Below the pieces are notes generated by a model. The model made no database searches. It was not told the DNA's origin and saw nothing but the letters and a program-made list of their open reading frames with translations. A DNA stretch of 64,000 nt, from the NCBI GenBank assembly GCA_030280995.1, contig JASXTE010000002.1, positions 27,129,683 to 27,193,682 of the forward strand, given 5' to 3'. This stretch comes from Hemileia vastatrix. Its lineage: Eukaryota > Basidiomycota > Pucciniomycetes > Pucciniales > Zaghouaniaceae. Position numbers and translations under genes: made by a program. Positions 12,024 to 24,176 of this stretch are shown here, one piece after another. Position 1 is the first letter of the stretch. The number at the start of each line of letters is the position of its first letter.

Positions 12024-12832
12024 TTTCAAGGGGTCTTTTATGTCTAGAAGGTTTTTAATGGTGGTCCAACGGCGGTAACAATGGAATTTTAGGATTTCAA
12101 AGCTTAGGGTAAGTATCTATATCTTTTTATTGGTTTTACTCAAATATAAGAGGTAAGAAATCTTATTATTATTATAAATTAATGAAACAGAACTACAAGA
12201 ATGTAATTACTAAAACCAATAATAAAAAGCAATAAGTACTTAATGGAATAAATGTTTGTTAAATGTAAGTAATTAATTGGATGATCAAATACAACCAAAA
12301 AGAGAGGCCTTATATAGGCAAAGGAGAGAAAAAGCACAGCAATAAAACTCTATAAACAGTAGTATGAGAGAGAGATGAAAAAAAGAATATCCCAGAAGGA
12401 ATATTTTAAAATAATAAAGTTGTTCTAAAAAGAAGGCGTCAAAAAGATGTATATACAGAATATGACAGAAATAAATAAATTTATTTAATATTTACTGTAA
12501 AGGTCAATTCTAAATAAGAAATTTGAATTTTTTGCATATATTTATTTTTATTTGAATATTAAATTTTTATTTTTATTTAAATTCTATTTTTTAATATAAA
12601 ATTTTATTTCTTTCAACCTGTCAATGAGCACGGTGTTAGAAAATAAAAGTATAAGGGACATTTATATTTAATTTTAATTATTCATTAGCTTTACCATTCT
12701 GTAATTAGTTAGTTTATTATAGTTAATTTTAATGTAACTAATTTATAATAAAATAATTAAAATAATAAGGTGTGGCTTCATCCAGTAAATAATTAATTAT
12801 TTTACTGGGTAAGTCTAGCAGCCTGGCTGACA
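12024..12832 (-). repeat. 3' LTR of element B
   Basis: About 809 bp. On the minus strand it begins TGTCAGCCAGGCTGCTAGAC, carries TATATAAGGCC (revcomp of about 12,308-12,318) as a TATA-like promoter, and ends CCCCTTGAAAG. It aligns with 19,860-19,973 plus 21,570-21,873. Confidence 0.85.
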
Positions 12833-12850
12833 CTCCCTCACTCTAAAAAA
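12833..12850 (-). other. Polypurine tract of element B
   Basis: The minus strand reads a run of A/T followed by AGAGTGAGGGAG directly before the TG of the 3' LTR, identical in core to elements C and E. Confidence 0.65.
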
Positions 12851-12865
12851 AAAAGAAAAAAAATG

Positions 12866-15800
12866 CTATGATTTTTTCTTTTTAAATTTCATTAGCAAAG
12901 TAGGAAGATTAGATATCTCTTTCCCAGGTATCCAAGAATAATATTCTGAAGAATTATTCTTGAATATCAATAGGTTTTCAGTACCTTTTTCAGCAGTAAC
13001 TATTCTGTCATTTATAATCTTATCAATTTCAGCTGTCTCAGTGATTTCATTAGGGGTCTTTTTTGGTCTTCCTCTCCTTTTGGGAAATAAATCACTATTG
13101 GATGTGTAAGGTTTAAGAAGAGATATTGAAAACACAGGATGCTTTCTGTCATATGGAGAATAAAAAATAACTTCAACTGCATTATCACCAACCATTCTTC
13201 TGACAACAAATGGACCTACAAATGGGTCTTTCAATTTGTTATTACCTTATAAATTGAAGTGGACTGTAGAAATCAGTACTTCATCACCCTTTTTTAAAGT
13301 GTATTCTTTATGGGATTTGTCCCATCTCTTCTTCTCATATTCAAAGGATTTTTTAACACATTTTTGAGCATGACTTCTGCAAAGTTGTTGCATTTGAAGA
13401 AAAGATTTTACACCAGGATGTAAATCAAATTTAGGTATTTTATTATTGATAATTTGGGCAGGATTATTTGGAACATATCCAAGCCAGAGCTCAAAAGGCT
13501 TTTTTTGAGTAACAGAATGATCAGTGCTGTTATAATCAAATTCCAACCCAGGAAGTAGGGTAACCCAATCATGAGTAAATCTGTCATTGTCTTTGTACTC
13601 AAGGCCAAAGGCACAATACCTTCTTATCATGTCCTCTAAAGTCTGAATCATTCTTTCAGCTAATCCATCAGTTTGGGGATCATGGGCAGTAAAAAGTTTA
13701 AGATCACAACCACAAACATCCATTAGAGACATCCAAAATTCAGAAGTAAATTTAGGGTCCCTGTCAGAGATTATGGCCTTAGGAAAACCTGCAGTATTAA
13801 ACATATGAGACCACCATAAGAAAGTTAATTCTTTAGTGGAAACATCCTTGTGGGTGGGGATAAATTTACACATCTTTGTGAATCTATCCACAATAACCCA
13901 ACAAGAGTTATAACTGTCTTTTCCAGAAATGGGTAATCCTGTTACAAAGTCCATGTTCATTATTTGCCATGGTGCATCAGGAGATTCAATATGTTGCATT
14001 AATCCAGCTCTTATACCAGTCAATCTTTTGGATTTTTGGCAAGAATCACAGGATTCAACATATAGTTTGGTGTCTTCAGACATATTAACCCACCAAGAAG
14101 TGTTTTTAATTCTGATAATTGTTTTTTCAAGATCAAAATGTCCAGCCAATATGTCATCATGACAAATTTTCGAGATGATCTCTTTCATAGAAGGAGGAAT
14201 AACAGTAACATTACTCAACTTTCTTCTATAATAGTGGTAGCCTTCATCAATTGAAAATTTACCTTTTTCCAAAGCCTTTTGGAACTTTGGTGGAAGGTTT
14301 TTAATTAATGCTTGTATTGAAGCATTCTTTGGATCATTTAATATGGTAAATAACTTTTTTAAGTCAGTGTCCTTATCATATGAATCCAGAATAAGCTGCA
14401 ATAGCTCTTCCTCAATATCAACCACATATATCCCATGAATATGAATAATTTCATCTTCAAAAACATACGCAGGATTTGAGTCATCATTTGGAAAAGGTAA
14501 CCTTGATAACATATCCACATTTGAGTGAACAATACCAGCCCTATGAATTATTGTCACTCTCCCTCTATATTCTTAAACAGCCAGTTGCCATCTGAACATA
14601 TGTCTTTTAGGTGTTTTCAAGTTTATTAGGGATTTAACTGCACTGCAGTCAGTGACAAGTTCAAATTTCTGGTCATCCAAGTAATAATGTAGCTTCTCCA
14701 GAGCCCACACTACTGCTAAAAATTCTAGTTGAGTGGCACCATATTTCAATTCACTATTTCTCAAGGTTCTTGAAATATAACAAATTACTACTTCTGATAC
14801 TTTATCATTCATCACATGTTTCTGATGGAGGGTAGCACCAAGACCAATAAAACTGGCATAAGTGTATAAAACAAATGGTTGATTAAAGTCAGGTAAAGCA
14901 ATAATTGGTGCTGACAAATAAACAATGTTTCATAGTATCAAAAGCTCTTTGTCTTTCACTGTTCCAGACAAAAGAAACATCTTTCCTAGTCAGTTGGGTA
15001 AGGGGTAATGCTATGACTTGGTAATTCTTAATATACTGTCTATAGTATCCACACATTCTTAAAAAACTCTGGAGCTCTTTAACTGTTGTAGGAGCCTTCA
15101 CCTGTTGTATGGCTGCCACTTTGTTTTGGTCAACACATATCTGTAACCCTGAGACAACATGACCAATCACTTTTAAGGAATGAAAACCAAATTTGCATTT
15201 ATTCAAAGCTAGTGTCATATTTATCTCATCCATCTTATGGAGAACTTTACACAGGTGGTTAAGATGGTCCTCAAATGTTTTAGAGAATATAATGATATCA
15301 TCAATATAAACCATCAGCCATCCTTCAATTATTTATTGATGGAATGTGTTATCCATAACTTTTTGAAAAACTGAAGGGGCATTTTTAGGGCCAAATGGCA
15401 TCTTAATATACTTATAAATACCCATATGAGTAGCAATCATCAGAAAATTCTGAGAGTTCTTCTCACCAGGTACCTGGTGATATCCCTTATTACTATCCAA
15501 ACAGCTGATATATCTAGCACCTTGTAGGGTAGCATGTATAGAGCTAATTCTGGGTAAAGGATAGATATCATCAACAGTATAAGTGTTCAACGCTCTTTAA
15601 TCACCACATAACCTGGCCTTATCTTTCTCATAAGAAATAAGGAAAGGTGAGATAACACAATGTTTAGGTGTTTCAACTACCTTTTCAATAATATTCATTT
15701 TTAAAAGGGTAGAGATATTATCTTCAATATATTTTCTCTTTGTGGGAGAAGCTGGATAAGGCTTCTTCTTTAAGTAGGTGGTATTTCTTATAAAGGGTAA

Positions 15801-16327
15801 GATAATGAAAGCTTCATTTCATCTTTTACCAATCCTAATTCATTTGATCCATGAGCAAAGGCCATAGGAAAAGATTTTATCAATTTAATGATGGAATCTT
15901 TATCCTCACCAGAAAGTTGTTCTCCAAAAGAAGCATTGTTAACTTCTGACACAAGGGCAGGTATTAATTTTGAAGATCATCCTTAATATTGAACTACAGA
16001 ATGACATGTGTTAAATCCTGGTGTTAATAATTTGTTGGGGGAGGAAATTTTAAATTTTCTCTTCCCATTCATACCCATTGTGAAGCATTGGTTTGAAGGA
16101 TCTAATTTTATTCCATATTTGGTTAAAATGTCATTTCCCACAATGAACCAACTACTCAAGTTATCATTTTCCATGACAACAAAATCACATATAGCTCTTA
16201 AAAAACCATGGTTATATTTGAAAAATACTGTGGCTTTGTATTTACCAATGGGGGACAAAACTGAGCCATAACCTCTCCAATTCTCAGAAATGATAGGAAT
16301 AAGTTTTGATTTATAATCTTGGTCCAC
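12866..16327 (-). pseudogene. pol: Protease-RT-RNase H-integrase-chromodomain polyprotein of B
   Basis: On the minus strand: protease homology up to 16,400 (LDSGAGRSVVFEK region, frame broken near 16,327-16,395). RT is split across 15,590-14,889 and includes YIDDIIIFSKTFEDHL near 15,300. RNase H (14,917-14,573) has FVLYTYASFIGLGA, where the catalytic Asp of YTDAS is Tyr. A long integrase block (14,557-13,247, 436 residues) has CHDDILAGHF, CDSCQKSK, NMDFVTGLP, SDRDPKF and GLAERM. A chromodomain block (13,234-12,866) has KRRGRPKK and a tail ending KKKKS at the stop. There are at least four frame breaks plus the lost RNase H aspartate. The integrase-core residues Asp, Asp and Glu are all preserved. 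Confidence 0.9.
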
Positions 16328-16396
16328 TGAAGAAAGTGCTTTTTCAAATACTACACTTCTTCCAGCTCCAGAATCTAAGACAACCTCAATGTTATT

Positions 16397-18215
16397 TCAA
16401 TTGATCAAGACTGTTGGATTGAGAGGGGAAGTAATATTTGAGCTGTCCTCAAGGTTTTTTATGATCTCAGCATCGATTACTGTAGATAAATCATTATTCT
16501 TAATATCAATATTTTTTAAATAATGAATATCCTCTTCCAGCATTAATATTTCCTGGTGAGATTCATATGAGATATTGCTGGCACAATCACATGAAGTTTC
16601 ATCCAGTGCTATTTTGTCATCAGCATGTTCCTCTGTCTGCTCAATAAGATTTATCTTCTTGTCACAAAAATGGCCTTTCTGCAAAGGCTTACTACATTTG
16701 AAGCAAGGATTTGTTGCATACTTTTTGGGTGCAACAGGGGCAGAAGTTTTACGAACCTTTTCCACAGGTTTTTGTTGGTAATTGGAGGTTTTCTTCAATT
16801 AAGTTCTATAAATTAATCTTCTAGCCTCATTCTTGTTGTTAAGAAGGATCTCATTACAAGTATTAATGAAAGAAGAAGGTTCCCTTGAGAACTCAGTCCT
16901 AGAAACTATAAAGTCTCTCAGAGACATAGGTAATTTTTAGAGGATCCTGTCCTTCCATAACTCAAACTCCATCTCTGGGTCCATTGCCCTTATGATTTTC
17001 ACAAGTTTCATCAAGAACTCAATAGGCTTTTCAGTAGAAGAGCTATATATGGTTTCTTCATATTGCCTTTGTTGAGCTAATCTAAACTTGGAACCACCTA
17101 ATTGTGCTTTAATTATTTTTTTCCAATCTTCCCATGAGTAGTCATTTTTATCCAAGAGAACAGATTCATACCACATTAGGGCTACATTGGTAAATAAAGA
17201 AATTAATTTTGACACAATTTCCTCATCGGGGAGTTTGTAAGAATTTTTTAGATTATCAATTTAGAAAATGACCTGTTGCCAATCAGAGGAAGAGTCACCA
17301 TCAAATGTTGAATATTAGTCATGTTTTGGCCAATTCTTTTGATTTGAAGTAGTATCCTTGTTACAAGCTTGTTTCTGAGTGAGAAGGAGCTGTAAATTCT
17401 CCAATCGGGCAGTAATTTCTATGTTTAATCCTTCTGTGGATGATCCAGGTACATCATCAATTTTTGATGGAAACTCAGTGATATCAACAGGTATTTCTGG
17501 AACTAATTTTTCTTTTGATGAACTAGGAACAGGTAAAATTGGGGTATCCTGCTCAACAGGGTCTTTCAAAGAAATTTCAGAGAACTTTTATTATAAAACA
17601 ATGAATTCAATTTCTCTTCAATGGTTGGTAACCTAGTTTTTACTCTTGGAATACTAGATAAATTCTCATTGGTGGTTGCAAAATATAATTGATTTTTATT
17701 TTGTAAATATGAATAATGGTTACTCAATCTCTCTAGGTTCAACTTATGTCACTCTGGCTCCTGGAAAGAGATGGACACAGTATCTTTTAATTTACACAAA
17801 TCATTTTTGATATTTTACCATAAAGCAACTTTCTTTTCATGAGTTACTTTGTAATGAAAAAAATCATCAGAAACTCTCTGTAACTCACTCCTCAATGCTT
17901 TATAACCCTGTTCAGTTAACAAACTATCATGTTTCTGAGTCAATTGCATGTTGTCCATTATATGATTTTGTTTAGCAATAATTTCTCTCAAATATTCATC
18001 ATTAATGTTGGCTACATCTGGAGTATTTCTCAATAGTGAAACAGAGTAACTTTCCAGATTCTCATAAAACTCAGGATAAAGTGTCTCATCAATAATAGCC
18101 ATATCTGGATTTATCATTGAGGTAGCAATTAAAACCAAAGGATTAGATACATTAGAATATTGAGAAATTTTATACTGTTCTAAGCCTCTATTGGTCTCAC
18201 AGTTTCATCTCCTCT
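16397..18215 (-). pseudogene. gag: Gag of element B, fragmented
   Basis: The C-terminal block (16,798-16,397) carries a zinc knuckle with the pattern CX2CX7HXC (CSKPLQKGHFC preceded by a Cys) and the acidic linker to the protease. The core block (17,215-16,937) carries LISLFTNVALMWYESVLLDK. A Ser/Pro-rich segment (17,569-17,315) and an N-terminal block (18,138-17,815) with LVLIATSMINPDMAIIDETL and a helical stretch are homologous to the start of gag in C and E. The ORF1/gag boundary near 18,210 reads CATG followed by TAATTCTGG, with no intron 2 visible. Confidence 0.8.
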
Positions 18216-18244
18216 TCCAGAATTACATGAAGGAAATGAATCAG

Positions 18245-18907
18245 TTACAAGAAATGGTACTTGAGATTCAATAGGGGGGTTATTATTGCTTGGGAATGAC
18301 TTGGATGTGGTTGTTCTTTCTCCTTCTTCCTCCTTGGTAGGAATGAGGAGGTGTTGGGTTTAACTGATTTGTTCTTCAAGGAGCTGCCTGAGGTACTTGT
18401 TGCTGTTGTTGTTGCTGTTGGGACAGATAATCCCACTGTGTGTTCAGCCAATCCCACTTCCACTTTGAGACTTCCACCTTTTCTTGTTTCTGGGGGGCCA
18501 GTTTTGGAAGGTATTTTGGAGGAGGAGGTTTCTTCTTCTCTTGAAGAAAAGACTCTATGTTTCTTACCTTGTCTTCTAGACAGTCTATTCTTGACCTCAG
18601 CTTGAGGTTTTCGGTCCTCAACTTCTTGATGTGAGCAGAGAGGTTTTTTACCTGCTGGTTTAAGGGCATCTTTATTATCTTGAAGCCTTTTGGAAGCTCT
18701 TCTGGGGGTTTGATAGAAGGCTTTTGTTCCTGAGCAGTTGCCTCCACCAATATTTCAATCTCCTGCATTTCTGCATCCTGATTGGTCCAGTAATTGATTA
18801 ATTTGAGCCAGTTTTGTATTCAAAGGAGAACTTAAAGAAGAAGATTCATCATTATCAATCAAATATAGTTCCTCATCACAGCCAGCAGAAGCACCTTGAT
18901 CAGTCAT
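18245..18907 (-). pseudogene. First ORF of element B, splice donor mutated
   Basis: It starts MTDQGASAGCDEE at 18,907. The second exon, beginning at 18,777 (GATGCAGAAATGCAGG, like GATGTGGAAATGACAGG in E), encodes PKGFKIIKMPLNQQVKNLSA, a long coiled coil and VSKWKWDWLNTQWDYL, then a poly-Gln run (18,395-18,425). The expected donor at 18,835 reads TTAAGT instead of GTAAGT, so intron 1 (18,835-18,778, 58 nt) probably cannot be removed. The basic tail has a frameshift near 18,370. Confidence 0.65.
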
Positions 18908-19859
18908 AGTTGTAATTAACCTGAACTGAGAGAAAAGAAATATTTAATTAGTTATTGATTTTACTTTAATCAAAGAAAAATAAGGGAAAAAATATTATAT
19001 AAGTAATTATCAGGACCTTGTAATCAACTGGAATAATTAAAATATAATGTTTTATCAGGACAAAAAATCAACTGAAATAATAATCACAATTTTATTAATT
19101 TTAAGGTAATTTTATAACCAGGATTTAAATAAATCAACTGAAGTAGTAAAATAATTTAATAATTAGTAATATTTTGATAATTATCAAGACTAGAAGTCAA
19201 CTGAAAAATAATTTAATTACCAGGACTTATTGTCAACTGAAATAATTTAATTACCAGGACTTATTGTCAACTGAAATAATTTTTATTACCAGGATTTGTT
19301 TCAACTGAAATAATTTGATATAATTTATTTAATTAATTTATAATATTATTAATTCACTTCCAGGACAATTTTCAACTGAAAAAATAATATAAATTTCAAA
19401 TTATCAGGACAGAAGTCAACTGAAATAATTAAAAAAATAATATAATTAATTTAACTCTTATATCACTTCTAGGACTAAGAAAAATATAGTTCTATCTTTG
19501 TCAACAAGGAAAAAAATATTATTTTTCCAGACACCTCCCCCTGTAAAATGAGAAAGTTAATGCCACTTTACAGAGTTCTGAGCAACAAAAGATGTACGTG
19601 TGCAATGAAATGTGTAAAATGAACCACAAATAGTAATCAAATAATTAGCACAAAAATATAGGACTATTGTCAATATATGAGCCTGATTTTTGGAACGCGG
19701 TTTGATTCCCAGTTGCAGAAAAAAAGTAAGTCACGTGGCTGATGACATTTGTTGTCTTTTTTGTATACTCATCCTTATTTGCACCTCATTGTCAATGGTC
19801 CCTCACTTGCCAGCTTCAGGATATCAATGCGCCGTCAACTATTTGGAGGGGGACTCAAC
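18908..19859 (-). other. 5' leader of element B with an iterated motif
   Basis: AT-rich leader between the 5' LTR and ORF1. Its central part (19,010-19,430) contains a motif repeated about nine times and described separately. The part next to the LTR (19,690-19,859) is more GC-balanced. No gene is supported; a short open frame at 19,690-19,914 runs into the LTR and has no recognisable similarity. Confidence 0.5.
19010..19430 (-). repeat. Iterated CAGGAC...TCAACTGAAATAAT motif, about nine copies
   Basis: On the plus strand copies begin near 19,011, 19,058, 19,119, 19,186, 19,218, 19,255, 19,291, 19,360 and 19,406. Each has CCAGGAC or ATCAGGAC, 5-13 variable bases, then TCAACTGAAATAAT. Spacing is 30-70 bp with AT-rich filler, so this is not a simple tandem repeat. 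The two copies at 19,218 and 19,255 are nearly identical. Weaker TTGAC...GTCC units occur in the leaders of C and E. Confidence 0.75.
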
Positions 19860-19973
19860 TTTCAAGGGGTCTTTTATGTCTAGAAGGTTTTTAACAGCAG
19901 TCCAACAGCAGTAACAATGGAATTTTAGGATTTCAAAGCTTAGGGTATGTATCTATATCTTTTTATTGGTTAT

Positions 19974-21569
19974 TGTCGGGTGGTCCTTCAAGTCTAGAAG
20001 ATTTTTCAGGGAGGTCCAAGGACGGCAACACTGCGTTTCAGAGGATTCAAACTTGGTACGTATTTTATTTATCTTTTAAAGATTATTTACTCAAATAATA
20101 AGAGGTAAAGAGATATATTTCTATTATATTTAAAAGTTTAGAATCAAAGTGTTTGTCAGCCAGGCTACTAAACTTAACTGGTAAAATAATTGATTATTTT
20201 ACTGAGTTGAAGCCACACCCCTTCTTCTTACTAATAATTAATTATCTACTTAAGTATTACTTACAATTAACTAGTTAAGTACAATAAGTAGTATAATTAA
20301 TTAGTGTAAATAAAATGTCCCCTACAATTTTACTCCCTAACACCGTGCTCAATAGTATAAGTCAATGGGAATAAAATTAAATAATAAAATTATAATAAAA
20401 AACTTTAAAACAATTATATTACCTCAGTGAGAGATCTGGAATCCCATGAAAGGAATATAATTAATTAATTATTGTGTAATTAATTGTGACAGTCCAAGGA
20501 ACTCAAACTTTATTGCTAATAAATTTGATGCCCTTGTTGACGTACCAGTTTATTTATTTCTTATGTCATATATGTACTCCTTTTAGCCATTCTTTTTCTC
20601 ACATTCTCACAGTATATGGTGTAAATTCTGTATATTTTATTCCCTTGTTTTTTGCCCATAAAAGGCCTCTTATTTTGTGCTTTTCAGAACATATATTCAT
20701 CAATTACTCATTACTACAATTACAAAACAATACTTATTTCTATATTTTATAAGCTTAGTATTTACAACAGCATAATTCTAATCTATAAATTATACTAATA
20801 TTTAAAACCTACCTCTTATACTTGAGCAAATAAATCAATTTAATTAAGAAAATACGTACTTTACTTTGAGAGTTCATTAAATCCCCAATTTTCCTCTTAT
20901 AAACCTCGAATAAACTTCTAGACCCAAAAGGACCCCTTGACAGTGTTAATGTAAATTCTAAAATAATAATAAATAGTTCTTGTATGTAGTTATAATAAAG
21001 TAAGTAAGTAAGGAATGTTTTGAAAAGCACAAAAGTGAGGGCCTTTTATAGGCAAACATGAGGGGAATAAAGACACCAAATTCACACCATCTACTGTATG
21101 AAAGTGAGAAAGAAGCTGACTAAAAAGGAGTATATATATGACATAAGAAAAATAAGTTAATTGGTACATCAAAAAGGGCATCATTTTAATTTGTAATAAA
21201 GTATGAGTTCCCTTGGACTGTCACAATTAATTACAAAAAATTTAAATTAATTGTATTGATTTCACAGAAATTCAGATCTCTCAATGAAGCAATATAATAA
21301 TTTTAAGGTTTTTTTATTATAATTTTATTATTAATTTTTATTCCCAATCAACTGCATTAATGAGCACAGTGTTAGGGAGTAAAAATGTATGGGACACTTA
21401 CTTAAATTAATTATTTACACTACTTAATATAATTAGCTTAGTTAGTTGTAAGTAATATATAAGTAAATATTAAATAATTAATTATTAATAAGTATTTAAA
21501 AAAGGCATGTCTTCACCTCAGTAAAATAATTAATTATTTTACCAGGTAAGTCTAGTAGCCTGGCTTACA
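19974..21569 (-). repeat. LTR nested in the element B LTR, itself interrupted
   Basis: On the minus strand it begins TGTAAGCCAGGCTACTAGAC at 21,569 and ends CCCGACA at 19,974. Subtracting the 789-bp LTR and its duplicated 5 bp leaves about 802 bp, the normal length of this family. There is no internal coding sequence, so it is a solo LTR. Confidence 0.75.
20154..20942 (+). repeat. Solo LTR with target duplication gtgtt
   Basis: 789 bp, starting TGTCAGCCAGGCTACTAAAC and ending GACCCCTTGACA. It is flanked by GTGTT at 20,149-20,153 and 20,943-20,947. It has inserted in opposite orientation into an LTR of the same family, so together they form an imperfect inverted repeat with arms of about 620 bp. 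A TATA-like CATAAAAGGCC lies near 20,658. Confidence 0.85.
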
Positions 21570-21873
21570 CTTTTAATCAAATATAAGAGGTAAGAATTAT
21601 TATTATTATTATAAATTAATGAAATAGAACTATGAGAATGTAATTACTAAAACCAATAATAAATAGCAATAAGTCCTTAATGGAATAAATGTTTGTTTAA
21701 TGTAAGTAAATAATTGGATGATCAAATACAACCAAAAAGAGAGGCCTTATATAGGCAAAGGAGAGAAAAAGCACAGCAATAAAACTCTATAAACAGTAGT
21801 ATGAGAGAGAGATGAAAAAAAGAATATCCCAGAAGGAATATTTTCAAATAATAAAGTTGTTCTAAAAAGAAGG

Positions 21874-23090
21874 TGTCATCCAGGCTGTTCCAGGAGCCCA
21901 GTAAATAAACATACAAATTTATTGAAATTAAAAGAGGACATAATATTTGCAGCTTATGTATTTAAATTAAATTTATATTACATAATATATTATATAAATA
22001 ATTTATTTTATAAGTAAAATAAATTTTATATTAATTTTATTATCATATAAATTAAGTATACATCAATTTAATAATCATATTCCATATAAAGGGACACATT
22101 TTTATGTATTTAATAAATAAATAATTAATTACATTTTTATAATATAATCACATACTTTTTATTATCTTATATTGTTATTACATTAATTATTTAATTTAAA
22201 TATGTAACTAAACCTTTTCATATAAAATAGTTTCCATAATTAGTGGCACTTTTTTTGACCCTTAATTGTGTCAATGAAATATTAAATAAATTAAAACACT
22301 TATTTAATAAAATAGTATTTAAATTCTCAGTGTAAATTAGAAATATCATTATATCAATTATTTGTTTCATTTAAACTAGTTATTTAGTCACTTAGTTAAA
22401 ACAATTAATTAATTTTGCTTTACACTAAATTAAATTTGATTACATACTTTTTTATGTCAAAAAATTTTATTTGTGTCACTTAAAAACCCTGAAAACACAT
22501 TGTAATACCTGTTTTGAATTAATTTTTCTCATAGCTCTTATGTCACAGGGTTGTTTAGTTACTCATTATTTTAGTTAACTGATTTGGGAATTTATGGTGG
22601 GAAAATTAGTTTCTTAATTGGGATTTAATTATTTGCTTCATATATTTTTCTCTCAATTACTATGTTACAATTAATTTATTTTATCTTCTTGTTTTTTCTT
22701 ATTACTATTTTGTATATACTCATTTGTAGCGCTTCAGAGGTCCCCTTGCCTATAAAAAGGCCTTGGGTAATCCCCTTTAGCGGCATCACTTACTTACTCA
22801 TCATAATTTAAAAATTACATTATATTTTGTTATTTCTTGTGGCGCTTCAGTCCCTTTAAATACTAAATAAAATTATAAGGTTGTTTTAAGATTTTTAATA
22901 GTTAGTTTGTTGATATTTGAGCAGAGATAAAAAATAAGATACTTACTAGTATAAACAGATCACCCTTTGTCACATTTTTCTGTCTACAAAAATTGTTATT
23001 TCATTGTTTCATTGTCCTTTCCTTCTCTCTTCTTTTCTTTCATTTCACTTCTATCCTCTTCTTCCTTTGATCTAGACAAACCGGCCAACA
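21874..23090 (+). repeat. 5' LTR of element C
   Basis: About 1,217 bp, starting TGTCATCCAGGCTGTTCCAG and ending CCGGCCAACA. A promoter-like TATAAAAAGGCC at 22,751-22,762 follows CGCTTCAGAGG, as in element E. The start and end resemble the E LTR, but the interior is very AT-rich and diverged. Confidence 0.75.
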
Positions 23091-23128
23091 ATAACAGTGA
23101 TTGTGGCTTAATTGCTGATCCACTGAGT

Positions 23129-23543
23129 GTAAGTGTTCAAATTTTTTTTTTTATTTCTAGTTGACCATAGTAGAGTTATACTCTTAGTCCTAGAAGATCA
23201 TTAAATTTTTAATAAATTATTAAATTAATTTTTCTTATAATATTTTTTGATTAATTGGTTGGCCATAATAGTACTCAGTGCTTAGTCCCAATATTGCCAA
23301 TATTTTTTTTGGTATTAATTATTTTTGGTTGACTTATTAAACCTTTGTTGGTTGGTCCCATTATAATTATTGGTATTTCTTAATAAACAATTGTAATTAC
23401 ATATATTTTGTATTACATTTTTTGTTAATTAATTGATTTTTGAATAAAAATTTAATTTTTATTTGTTAAAAAATCATTTAATTATATTTTATTCTGAAAA
23501 TACAAATTTGCATCATTAAAATAATTTTGATTTTTTTTCACAG
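23129..23543 (+). other. Candidate leader intron of element C
   Basis: Donor GTAAGTGTTC at 23,129, long T-rich end, acceptor TTCACAG at 23,543, 30 bases before the ORF1 ATG. Element E has the same donor context and the same computed length (48,604-49,018, 415 nt). Splicing is not proven; an internal TTTCTAG at 23,160 is an alternative acceptor. Confidence 0.4.
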
Positions 23544-23572
23544 TTTGTATTTCCAGTAGTTTGGCTAACAGC

Positions 23573-24176
23573 ATGGATAACTTACATGTGGATGAAATTG
23601 AAGTGGATGTTGACACTGAATATGTAGGTTCTTCTAAATTAACTTACAAAAATTATTCAGCTGACAAAAAACCTTCAGGACATGGAAATTGCAGGAGAAG
23701 TGCCAAACCCCCCTCACCAAACACCTCTGATAAATCAGGAAAATTCACTAAAGGGTATAAAAATAGAAAAGATACCTCTGACTCAACAAGTAAACAACCT
23801 TTCCAGTCACATAAAAGAACTGAAGTCAGAAAGTATGAAGTACAAGGCAAGAGTAGACACACTATGGCAACAGATGCAGGAGTTATTAAGTCCCAAACAG
23901 GGTCAACCTCCTCCTTTCCCAGCCTCTCAGCCTCAGCCTCAACCTCAGCCCCATCTGGAACCCAGCTCCTTCACTCAAAACCAAAACACTCTGCAGGTGG
24001 AGCAGTGGAAATGGGATTACTTGATGAACCATTACCAACAGAATGTTCAGCAACCAACAGCTCAACACCCTGGCCCATCCAGGACACCAACCTACCATCC
24101 ATCTCCTCAGCCCCATCCTTATGAGGGAAGCAGAAGAAAGAAGAAACAGGGGAAGTTTCCTCCCTTGGCATGGTAA
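23573..24176 (+). CDS. Spliced first ORF of element C
   Basis: Exon 1 is 23,573-23,623 (MDNLHVDEIEVDVDTEY). The intron is 23,624-23,678 (55 nt, GTAGGT...CTTCAG). Exon 2 is 23,679-24,176. The joined frame is open for 182 residues: a Pro-rich start, PLTQQVNNLSSHIKELKSES coiled coil, Gln/Pro-rich linker, VEQWKWDYLMNHYQQNV, a Pro/His-rich region and a basic end (GSRRKKKQGKF). The unspliced continuation of exon 1 is also open to 24,124, but the conserved domains lie in the spliced frame. The function is unknown. Confidence 0.6.

Larger units (their letters stand above)
12024..21873 (-). mobile_element. Ty3/gypsy chromovirus B, decayed, with nested LTRs in its 5' LTR
   Basis: Minus-strand element. 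The 3' LTR is 12,024-12,832. The internal region 12,833-19,859 holds pol, gag, ORF1 and a repeat-bearing leader. The 5' LTR begins at 19,860 on the plus-strand coordinate, is interrupted at 19,974-21,569 by another LTR, resumes at 21,570 and is cut at 21,873 by element C. The remaining roughly 390 bp of the 5' LTR is not found beyond element C in the expected orientation. Multiple stops and frameshifts make it inactive. Confidence 0.85.
19860..21873 (-). repeat. 5' LTR of element B in two visible pieces
   Basis: Piece one (19,860-19,973) and piece two (21,570-21,873) together align with about 12,024-12,436 of the 3' LTR, including the TATATAAGGCC region at 21,741-21,751. The insert 19,974-21,569 separates them. 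The LTR head (the part matching 12,437-12,832) is absent here because element C starts at 21,874. Confidence 0.75.
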
